Assembly: GCF_002754375.1 (NCBI RefSeq)
Contig: NZ_PEFF01000001.1
Location: 2,996,501-3,060,500 of the forward strand
From: Variovorax sp. 54
GTDB lineage: Bacteria; Pseudomonadota; Gammaproteobacteria; Burkholderiales; Burkholderiaceae_C
Length of the DNA stretch: 64,000 bases
Direction of reading: 5' to 3'
Position 1 is the first letter of the stretch. Every line of letters begins with the position of its first letter. The notes beneath the pieces are model-generated. The model saw only the letters and a list, made by a program, of their open reading frames with translations. It was not told the DNA's origin and did no database searches. Positions 9,486-18,553 of this stretch are shown piece by piece. Both the position numbers and the translations under genes were made by a program.

Positions 9486-10394
9486 TCAGGCCTTCGGCTG
9501 CGCGGTCGCGAACTGCTCGAGGATGCCGACAAAACTCGCCGCCGCGGGCGACAGCGAGCGCCGCGCCGCGCTGTACACGCACACCTCGCGGTGGAAGTCG
9601 GGCGACTCGAGCCGCACCATCTGCAGCCCGTGCGCCCGCACCAGCGACGCCGAGTACGTCGGGCACACGGTCAGCCCCAGCCCCGAGGCCACCATGCCAA
9701 GCGCGGTGGTCATGTACGACACCTCCTGCGTGCCGGGCCGCATCAGGAAGGCGCGCTCCTCGGGCCCCAGCTCGGGCAGCACGCGCTGGCGAAAGTCGCG
9801 CGTGGGGGCGATGAAGGTGTAGGGCCCCAGCTCGTGCCAGCGCACCTTGCGGCGCTTGGCAAAGGCGTGGCCCGGCGGGCAGATCAGCCAGTGGCGGTCG
9901 CGGAACAGCGTGCGGCGCTCGATGGCGGCGGCATCCACCGCCACGTCCTGGCCCACGGCCAGCTCGACGTCGCCGGCCGCCACGCCCAGCAGCAGGTGCT
10001 CGGGCAGCGTGTCGGCCAGGCGCACGTCCACGTCGGGGTACGCCTCGCGGTAGGCGGCGATCACGCGCGGCATCAGCGTGCAGGCCATGAGCTGCGGCGC
10101 TGCAAGCCGCAACAGCCCTTTCTTCTTGTCACGCAGATCGGTCACACCGGCTACCGCGCTCGAGAGGTCGCCGAGCAGGCGGTGCACCGACGGCAGGAAC
10201 TCGCGCCCTGCCTCCGACAGCTGCACGCGGCGCGTGTTGCGGTCGAGCAGCTGCACGCCCATCTCGCGCTCGAGCTCGCGCACCAGCACGCTGAGCGCCG
10301 ACTGCGTGAGGTGCAGCTGCCCGGCCGCGGTGGTGAAGCTGCCGGTTTCGGCCACGGCGGCAAAGGCGCGCAGCTGGCGCAGGGTGAGGTTCAT
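9486..10394 (-). CDS. LysR-family transcriptional regulator
   Basis: A 302-residue LysR-type regulator with an N-terminal winged HTH (residues about 1-60, [20 protein letters not shown] onward) and a periplasmic-binding-protein-like effector domain (about 90-300). It is divergently transcribed from the VOC/monooxygenase operon with 89 bp between starts, so it most likely controls that operon in response to a pathway metabolite. The ATG at 10394 gives the standard N-terminus; the frame extends further but would cross the operator region. The effector is unknown. Confidence 0.92.
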   Translation of the reverse strand: MNLTLRQLRAFAAVAETGSFTTAAGQLHLTQSALSVLVRELEREMGVQLLDRNTRRVQLSEAGREFLPSVHRLLGDLSSAVAGVTDLRDKKKGLLRLAAPQLMACTLMPRVIAAYREAYPDVDVRLADTLPEHLLLGVAAGDVELAVGQDVAVDAAAIERRTLFRDRHWLICPPGHAFAKRRKVRWHELGPYTFIAPTRDFRQRVLPELGPEERAFLMRPGTQEVSYMTTALGMVASGLGLTVCPTYSASLVRAHGLQMVRLESPDFHREVCVYSAARRSLSPAAASFVGILEQFATAQPKA

Positions 10395-10406
10395 ATATAT
10401 GGTTAT

Positions 10407-10422
10407 TTCATCAATCGATGAA
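10407..10422. promoter_or_regulatory. Candidate LysR operator
   Basis: TTCATC-AATC-GATGAA is a perfect 6-bp inverted repeat in an AT-rich patch between the LysR gene and the divergent operon. LysR-type regulators bind interrupted palindromes at such positions. Assignment is inference. Confidence 0.45.
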
Positions 10423-10483
10423 TTAATTTCGATTGCATCATAAGACGCGGCATTGCCCAATCGCGGCCTCAACGGAGACACGC

Positions 10484-11038
10484 ATGCCGACGACGACCGC
10501 CCCCACGTTCGCGCCCCCCATTCGCGGGCTGCACCATTTCGCCTGGCGCTGCCGCGACAGCGAGGAAACCCGCCACTTCTACGAAGACCTGCTGGGCTTG
10601 CCGCTGGCCCACGTCATCAAGAACGACCACGTGCCGAGCACGGGCGAGTACTGCCCCTACGTGCACATCTTTTTCCAGATGCGCGATGGCGCGTACATCG
10701 CCTTCTTCGACCTGGGCGACGACACCGCCGCGCTGCCCTCGCCCAACACACCCTCATGGGTGAACCACATCGCGCTGCGCGTCGACTCGGGGGACGACCT
10801 GCTGGCCGCCAAGGCGCGGCTCGAAGGCGCCGGCATCGAGGTGCTGGGCGTGACCGACCACCACATCATCGAGTCGATCTACTTCTTCGACCCCAACGGC
10901 ATCCGCGTGGAACTCACCACGCCGACCGTGCCGCAGGCCGAGATGGACGCGCACGCGCGCCACGCCCATGCCGACCTCGACGCGTGGACCGCGCGCAAGG
11001 CCGCGCTGCGTGCCGCCGGAGGCGCTTCGCATGTCTGA
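10484..11038 (+). CDS. VOC-family (glyoxalase/extradiol dioxygenase fold) protein
   Basis: A 184-residue single vicinal-oxygen-chelate domain protein. It begins the fold with LHHFAWRCRD, where His17/His18 can supply a metal ligand, and ends it with FFDPNGIRVEL, where the final Glu is another typical ligand. Such proteins include extradiol dioxygenases, glyoxalases and epimerases. It is the first gene of the operon under the divergent LysR regulator and overlaps the next gene by 8 bases. Start at 10484 is supported by ACGGAGA upstream. In this setting a ring-cleavage or isomerase role is plausible but unproven. Confidence 0.85.
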   Translation: MPTTTAPTFAPPIRGLHHFAWRCRDSEETRHFYEDLLGLPLAHVIKNDHVPSTGEYCPYVHIFFQMRDGAYIAFFDLGDDTAALPSPNTPSWVNHIALRVDSGDDLLAAKARLEGAGIEVLGVTDHHIIESIYFFDPNGIRVELTTPTVPQAEMDAHARHAHADLDAWTARKAALRAAGGASHV

Positions 11039-12152
11039 GCTGCAACTTGCCGTCATCGACGTGAAGCCCGGTGCGGCCATGGACAGCCAGTCGGGCCTGC
11101 AGTTGCTGCGCCCGCGCATCTACGGCGCCTTCCGCGCGCCGCCGGGCCCGAAAAAGATCGCGGCCATCGTGATGCACCCGACCAGCAACTTCATGGGCCA
11201 CTACCTCATCGGCCCGCTGGCCGAGCGCGGCATCTGCTGCATGGGCCTGAACTCGCGCTTCGTCGGCAACGACACGGTGCTGCTGATGGAGCGCGCGATT
11301 CAAGACCTGGGCGCCGGCGTGCAGTACCTGCGCGCGGCCGGCTACGAGAAGGTGTTCCTGGTCGGCAACTCGGGCGGCGCGGCGCTCGCGGCCTTCTACC
11401 AGGCGCAGGCCGAACAGCTCACTGCCACGCACCTGCCCGACGGCGATCCGACGCACCTGCACGCCAGCGATCTGCCGCCCGTGGACGGCCTCGCGCTGTG
11501 CGCCGCGCACCTGGGCCGCACGCGGCTCATGCGCGACTGGATCGACCCCTCGGTCACCGACGAGCACGACCCGCTCTCCGTCGACCCCGACCTCGACATG
11601 TACGACCCGCGCCACCGCGTGCCCTACGAGGCCGACTTTCTCGCGCGCTTCAGCGCAGCACAGAAGGCGCGGCTGGACCGCATCGAGCAGGGGTGCCTCG
11701 ACCGCCTCGCGCTGCTGCGCAGCACGCCGGGCGCGCCGCGCGACCAGACCTTCGTCGTCTACCGCACGCACGCCGACCCGCGCTGCGTCGACCTGTCGCT
11801 CGACGCGAACGCGCGCCTGCCCGGCAGCGTCTGGGGCGATGCGCGGCAGGTGAACTATTCGGCCAACGCGATGGGCCGCACCACCTCGCTGACCGCGTTC
11901 CTCTCGCAGTGGTCGTCGCGCTCGCAGGCCGACGGGCCCACCAACCTCGCGCGCACCACCGTGCCGAAGCTGCTGCTGACCTACACCGGCGACCAGTCGA
12001 CCTTCCCGAGCACGCGCGACGCCTGGATGGCCGCGGGCGGCGCGCGCATCCGCAACGTCGACATCGTCGGCGGCAACCACTACCTGGCGGGCCAGCCCGA
12101 GCTGATCCCGCAAGCGGCGGATGCCATCGCCGAATTCGCCCACGCGCTGTGA
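11031..12152 (+). CDS. Alpha/beta-hydrolase of the monooxygenase operon
   Basis: A 373-residue alpha/beta-hydrolase without a signal peptide, hence cytoplasmic. The nucleophile elbow is GNSGGA (near residue 112) and a C-terminal GGNHYL could contain the catalytic His. The ATG at 11031 overlaps the end of the VOC gene, indicating translational coupling. It is followed 11 bp later by the flavin monooxygenase gene. In aromatic degradation such enzymes hydrolyse C-C bonds, esters or lactones after ring attack; the real substrate is not evident. Confidence 0.85.
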   Translation: MSELQLAVIDVKPGAAMDSQSGLQLLRPRIYGAFRAPPGPKKIAAIVMHPTSNFMGHYLIGPLAERGICCMGLNSRFVGNDTVLLMERAIQDLGAGVQYLRAAGYEKVFLVGNSGGAALAAFYQAQAEQLTATHLPDGDPTHLHASDLPPVDGLALCAAHLGRTRLMRDWIDPSVTDEHDPLSVDPDLDMYDPRHRVPYEADFLARFSAAQKARLDRIEQGCLDRLALLRSTPGAPRDQTFVVYRTHADPRCVDLSLDANARLPGSVWGDARQVNYSANAMGRTTSLTAFLSQWSSRSQADGPTNLARTTVPKLLLTYTGDQSTFPSTRDAWMAAGGARIRNVDIVGGNHYLAGQPELIPQAADAIAEFAHAL

Positions 12153-12163
12153 CGCACGACACC

Positions 12164-13819
12164 ATGGAAAGCTTTGCATTCGCACCGGCCTACGAACTGC
12201 CGGTCTGGCCCTTCACGCCGCCGCCCGAACTCGGCAGCGCGCAGGTCGTGCGCCACCCGGTCGTGATCGTCGGCGCCGGCCCCTCGGGCCTCACGCTGGC
12301 CTGCGACCTCGCGCAACGCGGCGTGCGCGCCGTGCTGCTCGACGAAGACGACACCGTCGGCGTGCGCGGCGCCTCGTCGCGCGGCATCTGCTACGCGCAG
12401 AAGAGCCTGGAGATCTTCGAGCGCCTGGGCATCTATGAGCGCATCGCGGCCAAGGGCATCACCTGGTCGTTCGGGCGCACCTTCTCGGGCGACGAAGAGG
12501 TCTACAACTTCAACCTGCAGGCCACGAGCGTCTCGAAGCAGCCGCCCTTCGTGAACCTGCAGCAGTTCTACATCGAGTGGTTCCTGGTCGATCGCATTCT
12601 CGAACTCGGCGTGACCGACCTGCGCTGGAAGAGCCGCGTGACGCGCGTCGAGCCGCTGGCCGACGGCGTGCGCATCGACATCGAGACACCCGCCGGCAGC
12701 TACACGATCGAGGCCGACCACCTGATCGACGCCACGGGCGCGAACAGCCCGATCCGCACGCAGCTCGGCGTCGAGTCGCATGCCTCGCGCAGCACCGACC
12801 GCTGGTGCATCTCCGACGTGCGCTTCGAGAAGCCGCTGCCCACCGAGCGCTGGACCTGGGTCGACGCGCCCTTCAACGAAGGCCGCGGCGTGTGGCAGCA
12901 TCTGATGGCCGACGGTGTGTGGCGCATCGACTACCAGATGCCCGAGGACTGCGACCCGGCCGAGATCAGCCGCCCCGAGGTGGCCGGCGCGCGGCTGCGC
13001 GAACAGCTCGGGCCCGACGTGGCTTTCGAGTTCGTGTGGATCGGCCCGTACGGCTACCGCGACCACCTGCTCGAGCGCTTCCGCCACGGCCGCGTGTGCT
13101 TCATCGGCGACGCCGCGCACGTGGTGAGCCCCTTCGGCGCGCGCGGCGGCAACACCGGCATCCAGGACGCGGCCAACCTCGGCTGGAAGCTCGCGCTGGT
13201 CGCGCAAGGGCAGGCCGGCGATGCGCTGCTCGACAGCTACGACGCCGAGCGCCGCCCGGCCGCGCAGGAGAATCTGACGGTCACGAGCCGCTCGGCGCGC
13301 TTCCTTGCACCGCGCACGCCGGCCGAGCACACGCTGCGCCGCGCCGTGGTGGCGCTGGCCAAGCGCCACACCTTCGCGCGTGCGCTGGTCAACACGGGCC
13401 GCATGTCGGTTGCCAACGACTACCCCGCCGCGCCGCAGCTGCCCGAGGGCGGGCGCACGGTGCAGAACCTGCCGCTGCAGTGGGCCGACGGGCGCGAGAC
13501 CACGCTGATGCAGCTGCTGGCCGAGGGCACGCAGTGCCTCGGCCTGTGGTTCGCACCGACGCGCGCGCAGGCGCAAGCGGCGCAGGACGCCACGGCCGGA
13601 TTGCCGCTGCGCCTGCTGGCCGTGGGCGGTGAGAGCGGCCTGCCGACCTTGCAGGCCGACGAGACGCTCGCACGCCACCTCGGCATCGACACCAACGCGG
13701 GCGGCTTCGTGCTCGTGCGTCCCGACGCCTACCGCGCTGCGCTCCTTGCGCAGGCCACCCCCGACACGATCGCCGCCGCCGTCCGCACGGCGCTCGCTCT
13801 CACCGCTTCGTCCTCATGA
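12164..13819 (+). CDS. Group A FAD-dependent aromatic monooxygenase (MhpA/PheA-like)
   Basis: A 551-residue NAD(P)H-dependent flavoprotein hydroxylase. The FAD-binding GAGPSG lies near residue 36, and the second dinucleotide motif CFIGDAAHVVSPFGARGG near residue 311 is typical of p-hydroxybenzoate-hydroxylase-type enzymes. The C-terminal ~150 residues fit the thioredoxin-like domain of phenol hydroxylase and MhpA relatives. It is presumably the initiating enzyme of the operon, hydroxylating an aromatic ring. It overlaps the downstream DUF2783 gene by 4 bases. The substrate cannot be read from sequence. Confidence 0.9.
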   Translation: MESFAFAPAYELPVWPFTPPPELGSAQVVRHPVVIVGAGPSGLTLACDLAQRGVRAVLLDEDDTVGVRGASSRGICYAQKSLEIFERLGIYERIAAKGITWSFGRTFSGDEEVYNFNLQATSVSKQPPFVNLQQFYIEWFLVDRILELGVTDLRWKSRVTRVEPLADGVRIDIETPAGSYTIEADHLIDATGANSPIRTQLGVESHASRSTDRWCISDVRFEKPLPTERWTWVDAPFNEGRGVWQHLMADGVWRIDYQMPEDCDPAEISRPEVAGARLREQLGPDVAFEFVWIGPYGYRDHLLERFRHGRVCFIGDAAHVVSPFGARGGNTGIQDAANLGWKLALVAQGQAGDALLDSYDAERRPAAQENLTVTSRSARFLAPRTPAEHTLRRAVVALAKRHTFARALVNTGRMSVANDYPAAPQLPEGGRTVQNLPLQWADGRETTLMQLLAEGTQCLGLWFAPTRAQAQAAQDATAGLPLRLLAVGGESGLPTLQADETLARHLGIDTNAGGFVLVRPDAYRAALLAQATPDTIAAAVRTALALTASSS

Positions 13820-14034
13820 TCACCGAGCCCCGCATCCCCGACCCCGACGGCTTCTACGCCGCCCTGCTGGCCGCGCACGAAGGCCGCACCGAGGCGCAGA
13901 GCGCCGACCTCAACGCCCGCCTCGTGCTGCTGCTGGCCAACCAGTGCGCCGACCAGGCCGTGCTGCTCGCGTGCATCCGCGCGGCGGCCGAGGCCGACGA
14001 AGACATCCCCACGACCACGACAACACCTCCATGA
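13816..14034 (+). CDS. DUF2783 small protein
   Basis: A 72-residue protein matching the DUF2783 pattern (an FYAALLAAHEG helix, then LNARLVLLLANQ). No enzyme motif, signal peptide or membrane segment is visible. It overlaps the monooxygenase stop (ATGA) and the next gene's start, so it is tightly coupled to both. In my recollection DUF2783 genes commonly sit beside flavin monooxygenases of this type, suggesting a small accessory subunit; this is inference. Confidence 0.8.
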   Translation: MITEPRIPDPDGFYAALLAAHEGRTEAQSADLNARLVLLLANQCADQAVLLACIRAAAEADEDIPTTTTTPP

Positions 14035-14996
14035 CCGCTACCGTCTCTTTCGCTTCCGCCTCCGACACCCGGGAGCAGAAGCCCCGGCTGCAGGAACTCG
14101 CGCCGGGCGCCTACGGCTACATCAGCGACTTCGATCCCAACTGCGGCTTCGTCGTCGGCGAGGAGCACGTGGTGCTGATCGACACCCGCCCCACGCCCCG
14201 CATGGCGCGCGACTTTCTGGCGGCGATCCGCAGCGTCACCGACAAGCCGATCCGCACCATCGTGCTCACGCACTATCACGCGGTGCGCGTGATGGGCGCG
14301 AGCGCCTTCGACGAAGTGCAGGAGATCGTCGCCAGCAACGGCACGCTCGACTGGATCCGCACGCGCGGCCAGGCCGACTTCGAATCGGAGGTGGGCCGCT
14401 TTCCGCGCCTGTTCGCGGGCGTGGAAGAGATTCCGGGCCTGACCTTCCCGACCACAGTCTTCGAACGCGAGATGACGCTGCCGCTCGGCGGCGACCGCGC
14501 GCTGCGGTTGATGGCATTGGGCCGCGGCCATTCGGGCGGCGACACCGTGGCCTGGCTGCCCGACTGCGGCGTGCTGTTCTCGGGCGACGTGGTCGAGAAC
14601 CACTGCGGCGTGTACGCGGGCGACGCCTACATCGGCGACTGGGCCGGCACGCTCGACGCGGTGCGCGCGCTGCAACCGCGCGTGCTGGTGCCGGGGCGCG
14701 GCGCGGTGCTGCAGGGCGAAGCGGCCTGCGCCGAAGCGATCGGGCTCACGAAGGACTTTCTCTCGACGCTGCTCGACAGCGTGCGCGCGGGCATCGCCGC
14801 GGGCGACACGCTCAAGGGCTGCTTCGCGCGCGCCGAGGCGGCCATGACGCCGCGCTTCGGCGGCTGGCCGGTGTTCCAGCACGTGCTGCCGTTCGACGTG
14901 TCGCGCGCGTATGACGAGCTGCGCGGCATCGAGCACCCGGTCGTGTGGACGGCCGAGCGCGACCAGGAACTCTGGCAGGTCCTGCGCGGGACCTGA
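14031..14996 (+). CDS. MBL-fold hydrolase-like protein with altered metal motif
   Basis: A 321-residue metallo-beta-lactamase-fold protein. The first metal motif reads HYHAVR at residues 81-86 rather than HxHxDH, so the Asp and third His are replaced by Val and Arg. The later GRGHSGGD and SGDVVENH segments retain the fold's other ligand positions. It overlaps the DUF2783 gene by 4 bases. Family relatives include glyoxalase II-like thioesterases and lactonases. Here it probably acts on a product of the monooxygenase, perhaps with one metal or a changed chemistry. Fold certain, activity unknown. Confidence 0.85.
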   Translation: MTATVSFASASDTREQKPRLQELAPGAYGYISDFDPNCGFVVGEEHVVLIDTRPTPRMARDFLAAIRSVTDKPIRTIVLTHYHAVRVMGASAFDEVQEIVASNGTLDWIRTRGQADFESEVGRFPRLFAGVEEIPGLTFPTTVFEREMTLPLGGDRALRLMALGRGHSGGDTVAWLPDCGVLFSGDVVENHCGVYAGDAYIGDWAGTLDAVRALQPRVLVPGRGAVLQGEAACAEAIGLTKDFLSTLLDSVRAGIAAGDTLKGCFARAEAAMTPRFGGWPVFQHVLPFDVSRAYDELRGIEHPVVWTAERDQELWQVLRGT

Positions 14997-15042
14997 GCCG
15001 ACCTTCACTGATTTTTTCAACAAAGCAACGGAGACAAAAACG

Positions 15043-16017
15043 ATGAAACGCTTCCTTCCCCTGCTGGCCGCAGCCCTTGCGCTCGCCACCAGCCCCTTCG
15101 CGTCGGCGCAGCCGGCGGCCTACCCGAGCCAGCCCGTGAAATGGATCGTGCCCTACGTGGCCGGCGGCGGCACCGACAACCTTGCACGCGCACTGGCCGA
15201 GGCCATGCAGCCGTCGCTCGGCCAGCCGCTGATCATCGACAACCGCCCCGGCGCGTCGACCAACATCGGCGTGTCCGTGATGATGCAGGCCAAGCCCGAC
15301 GGCTACACGATCATGCAGGCCGAGAACGCGGCGCTGCTGTTCAACGAGCACATGTTCGCCAAGCTGCCCTACAAGCCGGCGACCGACTTCACCTACATCG
15401 GCACCATCGGACGCTTTCCCGTGGCGCTGGTCGTGCACCCCGACTTTCCCGCGAAGAACGTGGCGGAGTTCGTGCGCTACGTGAAGGCCAACCCCGAGAA
15501 GGTGAGCTACGCCTCACCCGGCAACGGCTCGCCGCACCACATGGCGATGGAGCTGTTCAAGCAGAAGGCCGGCCTCACGATCACGCACGTGCCGTACAAG
15601 GGCGCCGCGCCCGCCATGACCGACGTGATGGGCGGTCAGGTGCCGACGATGATGCTCGACCTGGCCTCGGGCCTGCCGATCATCAAGTCGGGCAAGGTGC
15701 GCGTGCTGGCCATTGCGCTGCCGCAGCGCGCCAGCGCCCTGCCCGAGGTGCCGACCTTCGTCGAAGCCGGCTTCAGCGACGTCAACGCCTACGCCTTCCA
15801 CGGCCTGATCGGCCCGGCCGGCATGCCGCCCGAGGCCGTGGCGCGCATCAACACCGAGCTGCACAAGGCGATGAAGGCACCGAAGGTGGTGAAGCTGTTC
15901 TCGGAGTTCGGCTTCGAGGCGCTGCCCGGCACGCCGCAGGACTTCTACAAGCTCGCGCGCGCGGAGAGCGAGCGCTGGGGGAACATCATCAAGACCGCGG
16001 GCGTGAAACTCGATTGA
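15043..16017 (+). CDS. TctC/Bug-family solute-binding protein
   Basis: A 324-residue periplasmic binding protein of the tripartite tricarboxylate transporter family, greatly expanded in Burkholderiales. It has a signal peptide ending SAQPA near residue 24, then the family pattern YPSQPVKWIVPY, GGGTDNLAR and IIDNRPGAS. It binds small carboxylates or amides. No TctA/TctB membrane subunits are adjacent, as is usual for Bug proteins. It sits 46 bp after the MBL gene as the last gene of the LysR-controlled operon, so it may capture the operon's substrate. ACGGAGAC precedes the start. Confidence 0.92.
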   Translation: MKRFLPLLAAALALATSPFASAQPAAYPSQPVKWIVPYVAGGGTDNLARALAEAMQPSLGQPLIIDNRPGASTNIGVSVMMQAKPDGYTIMQAENAALLFNEHMFAKLPYKPATDFTYIGTIGRFPVALVVHPDFPAKNVAEFVRYVKANPEKVSYASPGNGSPHHMAMELFKQKAGLTITHVPYKGAAPAMTDVMGGQVPTMMLDLASGLPIIKSGKVRVLAIALPQRASALPEVPTFVEAGFSDVNAYAFHGLIGPAGMPPEAVARINTELHKAMKAPKVVKLFSEFGFEALPGTPQDFYKLARAESERWGNIIKTAGVKLD

Positions 16018-16027
16018 TCGAATCCGG

Positions 16028-16369
16028 TCACCAGCCCAGGCCGAGGTGCAGGGGCAGGTAGACCGCCATGCCGGCCAGCATCGTGCCGAGCACGCCGCGC
16101 CGCCAGAAGTAGTAGGCGCCGCCGACGACCGCCGCGTAGAGGCGGGCGTCGTGCAGCGTGGTGATCAGGTGGCCCTGGGTCATCACGATCTCGGGGGCGA
16201 TCACGCCGGCCAGCGCGGCGGCCGGCGCGTAGTGCAGCGCGCGGTGCGCCCACTCAGGCAGGCCCCAGGGCCGGTCGAGGATGAAGAAGAAGCAGCGCGT
16301 GAGCACGGTGATGCCGGCAAGGCCGACGATCACGGCCAGGGTCCACCAGTCGGTGCCGCTGCCGCTCAT
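16028..16369 (-). CDS. azlD: AzlD-family branched-chain amino acid export subunit
   Basis: A 113-residue membrane protein with three to four hydrophobic helices and the AzlD pattern (ITVLTRCFFF early, APAAALAGVIAPE mid-protein). AzlC and AzlD together form a two-component exporter (BrnFE type) for branched-chain amino acids or analogues. The start at 16369 overlaps the azlC stop by 4 bases. Its 3' end lies 10 bp from the converging TctC gene. Function is by family. Confidence 0.88.
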   Translation of the reverse strand: MSGSGTDWWTLAVIVGLAGITVLTRCFFFILDRPWGLPEWAHRALHYAPAAALAGVIAPEIVMTQGHLITTLHDARLYAAVVGGAYYFWRRGVLGTMLAGMAVYLPLHLGLGW

Positions 16370-17106
16370 TTGTCGTCCTCCGCGTCGGGGTCGAGCCCGA
16401 ACTGCTTTTCGAGCCAGAAGCACAGCAGCACCGCCACGCCGATCGCGACCACGATGTTGAGCTTGAGCGGCAGCGCATAGGCCGCGACCGCCGTGGCGCC
16501 CGCGATGAGCGCGGCCAGCACGCGCAGCCGCGTCGTCGCCATCGAGCAGACGATGGCCACCAGGCTCAGCACGCCGGCAAAGCCCAGGCCCCAGGTCTGC
16601 GGAATGAGGTTGGCCAGCGCAATGCCCAGCAGGCTCATGCCCATCCACGCGCACCAGGTCACGAAGTAGTTGCCGGTGAGGTAGGCCTCTTGCGACAGCC
16701 GCTCGGCGGGCGTCGTCGGTGGGGCCGTGTACTGCTTCGTGAAGAGCGCGTAGCTCAGGTCGGCCGTCAGGTAGCCGTGCAGCAGACGGCGCCAGCGCGG
16801 CATGTGCATGAGGTAGGGCCGCAGGTGCAGGCTGAACACCACGAAGCGCAGGTTGACGCAAAAGCCCGTCGCCAGGATCACCCAGGCCGGCGCGCCCGCG
16901 GCCAGCAGCGGGATGGCGGCGAGCTGCGAGCTGCCGGCGTAGACGAACAGGGTCATCGCCACGGCCTCGAGCACGCTCATGTCCGACTTGACCATGGCCA
17001 CGCCGGTCATCAGGCCCCAAGCGCCGATGCCGAGCGCGGCCGAGGCCATGTCGCGCATGCCGGTGCGGAACTCGGGCTGGCGGCGCAGCGTGGGCGAGAG
17101 AAACAT
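16366..17106 (-). CDS. azlC: AzlC-family branched-chain amino acid exporter subunit
   Basis: A 246-residue inner-membrane protein with several hydrophobic helices and the AzlC landmarks LFVYAGSSQLAA and FCVNLRFVVFS. It is the larger subunit of the AzlCD/BrnFE-type exporter. I place the start at the ATG at 17106, where homology begins; the longer open frame upstream is a shadow of fmt. Its ATG shares one base with the fmt stop (TGATG), so the genes form a translationally coupled def - lipoprotein - fmt - azlC - azlD run. Confidence 0.9.
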   Translation of the reverse strand: MFLSPTLRRQPEFRTGMRDMASAALGIGAWGLMTGVAMVKSDMSVLEAVAMTLFVYAGSSQLAAIPLLAAGAPAWVILATGFCVNLRFVVFSLHLRPYLMHMPRWRRLLHGYLTADLSYALFTKQYTAPPTTPAERLSQEAYLTGNYFVTWCAWMGMSLLGIALANLIPQTWGLGFAGVLSLVAIVCSMATTRLRVLAALIAGATAVAAYALPLKLNIVVAIGVAVLLCFWLEKQFGLDPDAEDDK

Positions 17107-18062
17107 CAGCCGAAGACCTGGCCGGGCTTCAGGTCGAAGCCACGCAGGAAGTCGGCCGCGGGCAGGCGCTTGCCGCCCGGGCGTTGCAGTTCGGTGAGCA
17201 CCACGGTCGCATCCGACGCCGCCACGGCGACGCCAGTGGCGTCGGCCGAGACGATGGTGCCGGGCGCGGCCCCCGTATGGCCGGTTGCCACGTGCGCAGC
17301 CCAGAGCTTGACGGTTTCGCCGCCGAGCGGGCTGTTGGCGCCGGGAAACGGATCGAAGGCCAGGACACGGCGCACGATGGCAGCGGCCGGCTGCGTCCAG
17401 TCGATCAGCGCTTCGTGCTTCTCGACCTTGTGGGCGTAGGTGATGCCTTCGGTGGGCTGCGGCGTGCGAACCAGTTGCCCGATCTGCGCCAGCGCCTCGA
17501 CCACCATGCGGCCGCCGAGCGCGGCCAGCCGGTCGTGCAGGCGGGCGGTGTTGTCGTCGGGGGCAATGTCGACCGACTCGCGCAGCAGCATGTCGCCGGT
17601 GTCCAGGCCCGCGTCCATCTGCATGATGGTGATGCCGGTCTGCGTGTCGCCGGCCTCGATGGCGCGGTGGATCGGCGCCGCGCCGCGCCAGCGCGGCAGC
17701 AGGCTGGCGTGGATGTTGAGGCAGCCGTGCAGCGGCAGGTCGAGCACCCACTGCGGCAGGATCAGCCCGTAGGCCGCGACCACCATCACGTCGGGCTGCC
17801 ACGCCAGCAGCGTGTCGCGCGCGGCGGTGGCCTCGTCGGGGTACTTGCCGTCGAGCCGCAGGCTGCGCGGCTGCGCCACGGGCCAGTGGTTGGCAACGGC
17901 GCACTGCTTGACGGGCGAGGCCTGCAGCTTCATGCCGCGACCGGCGGGCCGGTCGGGCTGGCTCATCACGCCAACGATGTCATGGCCGGCGGCGGCAATG
18001 GCCTCCAGGGCGACGCGCGCGAACTCGGGCGTGCCCGCAAAAACGACTTTCAACGCGCTCAA
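17106..18062 (-). CDS. fmt: Methionyl-tRNA formyltransferase
   Basis: Formylates initiator Met-tRNA for bacterial translation initiation, using 10-formyltetrahydrofolate. The 318-residue protein opens with [13 protein letters not shown], has the catalytic-domain segment [16 protein letters not shown] near residue 110 (with an Asn-His-Asp type active-site arrangement including NIHASLLP), and a C-terminal OB-like tRNA-binding domain. It overlaps the lipoprotein gene upstream and azlC downstream. Pairing with def, the enzyme that removes the formyl group, is the standard bacterial arrangement, here with one gene between. Confidence 0.97.
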   Translation of the reverse strand: MSALKVVFAGTPEFARVALEAIAAAGHDIVGVMSQPDRPAGRGMKLQASPVKQCAVANHWPVAQPRSLRLDGKYPDEATAARDTLLAWQPDVMVVAAYGLILPQWVLDLPLHGCLNIHASLLPRWRGAAPIHRAIEAGDTQTGITIMQMDAGLDTGDMLLRESVDIAPDDNTARLHDRLAALGGRMVVEALAQIGQLVRTPQPTEGITYAHKVEKHEALIDWTQPAAAIVRRVLAFDPFPGANSPLGGETVKLWAAHVATGHTGAAPGTIVSADATGVAVAASDATVVLTELQRPGGKRLPAADFLRGFDLKPGQVFG

Positions 18063-18553
18063 TCCCGGTTCCGTTCGAATTCGAGGTCATCCCCCGTGTG
18101 GTACCGACGCACCACGCCAGTGGGGTCGATGTAGATATAGAGCATGCGGCGCTCGTTGACGGCCTTGTAGCGCCAGGTCCAGACGGCGCCGTCAAAGGAG
18201 CTGACGCGGCTGATTTCGTAGGGCTTGCCGTAGAAGGCCAGCACCTCGTTCTGGCGCCAGCGGTCGACCTGGATGTCGTGGCCGAAGCGCGCTTCGCTCA
18301 GCACCTGGGTCACCGAGACGACCTTGCCGGACGCGTCGAGGTCGATGTCGACCACCTCGAAGCCCGCCGGCATGCGCGAGTACTGCAGCCGCTCGCCACC
18401 GCCGTTGAGCGGGTAGCGGCCCGTGGGCGCGCCCAGGCGCTGCAGGGTGTCGGCGGCGGAGGTGCCGGGCTGGATGCGCGTGGGTTCGCTGACGCAACCC
18501 GCCAGGAACAACAGTCCGGCGGCAGCCAACGCGCTCGCAGCCCGTTGACTCAT
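18059..18553 (-). CDS. BamE/SmpA-like outer-membrane lipoprotein
   Basis: A 164-residue lipoprotein. The signal ends in lipobox LAGC (Cys19). The mature part has two repeats of the SmpA/BamE-type small fold: a G(T/K)-x-Y-x-L/LGxPxGR-like helix-turn ([14 protein letters not shown]) and [14 protein letters not shown], each followed by a strand pair ending in W-x-Y-like segments. Function unknown; it is not BamE itself, which lies elsewhere in related genomes. Its stop overlaps the fmt start (ATGA) and its start overlaps the def stop, so it is coexpressed with def and fmt. Confidence 0.72.
   Translation of the reverse strand: MSQRAASALAAAGLLFLAGCVSEPTRIQPGTSAADTLQRLGAPTGRYPLNGGGERLQYSRMPAGFEVVDIDLDASGKVVSVTQVLSEARFGHDIQVDRWRQNEVLAFYGKPYEISRVSSFDGAVWTWRYKAVNERRMLYIYIDPTGVVRRYHTGDDLEFERNRD

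Noticed and set aside
6616..9822. A 1068-codon open frame on the plus strand opposite pyk and pgk
   Set aside because: Its translation is His/Val/Gly/Ala-rich low-information sequence, typical of the antisense frame of GC-rich genes; pyk and pgk explain this DNA.
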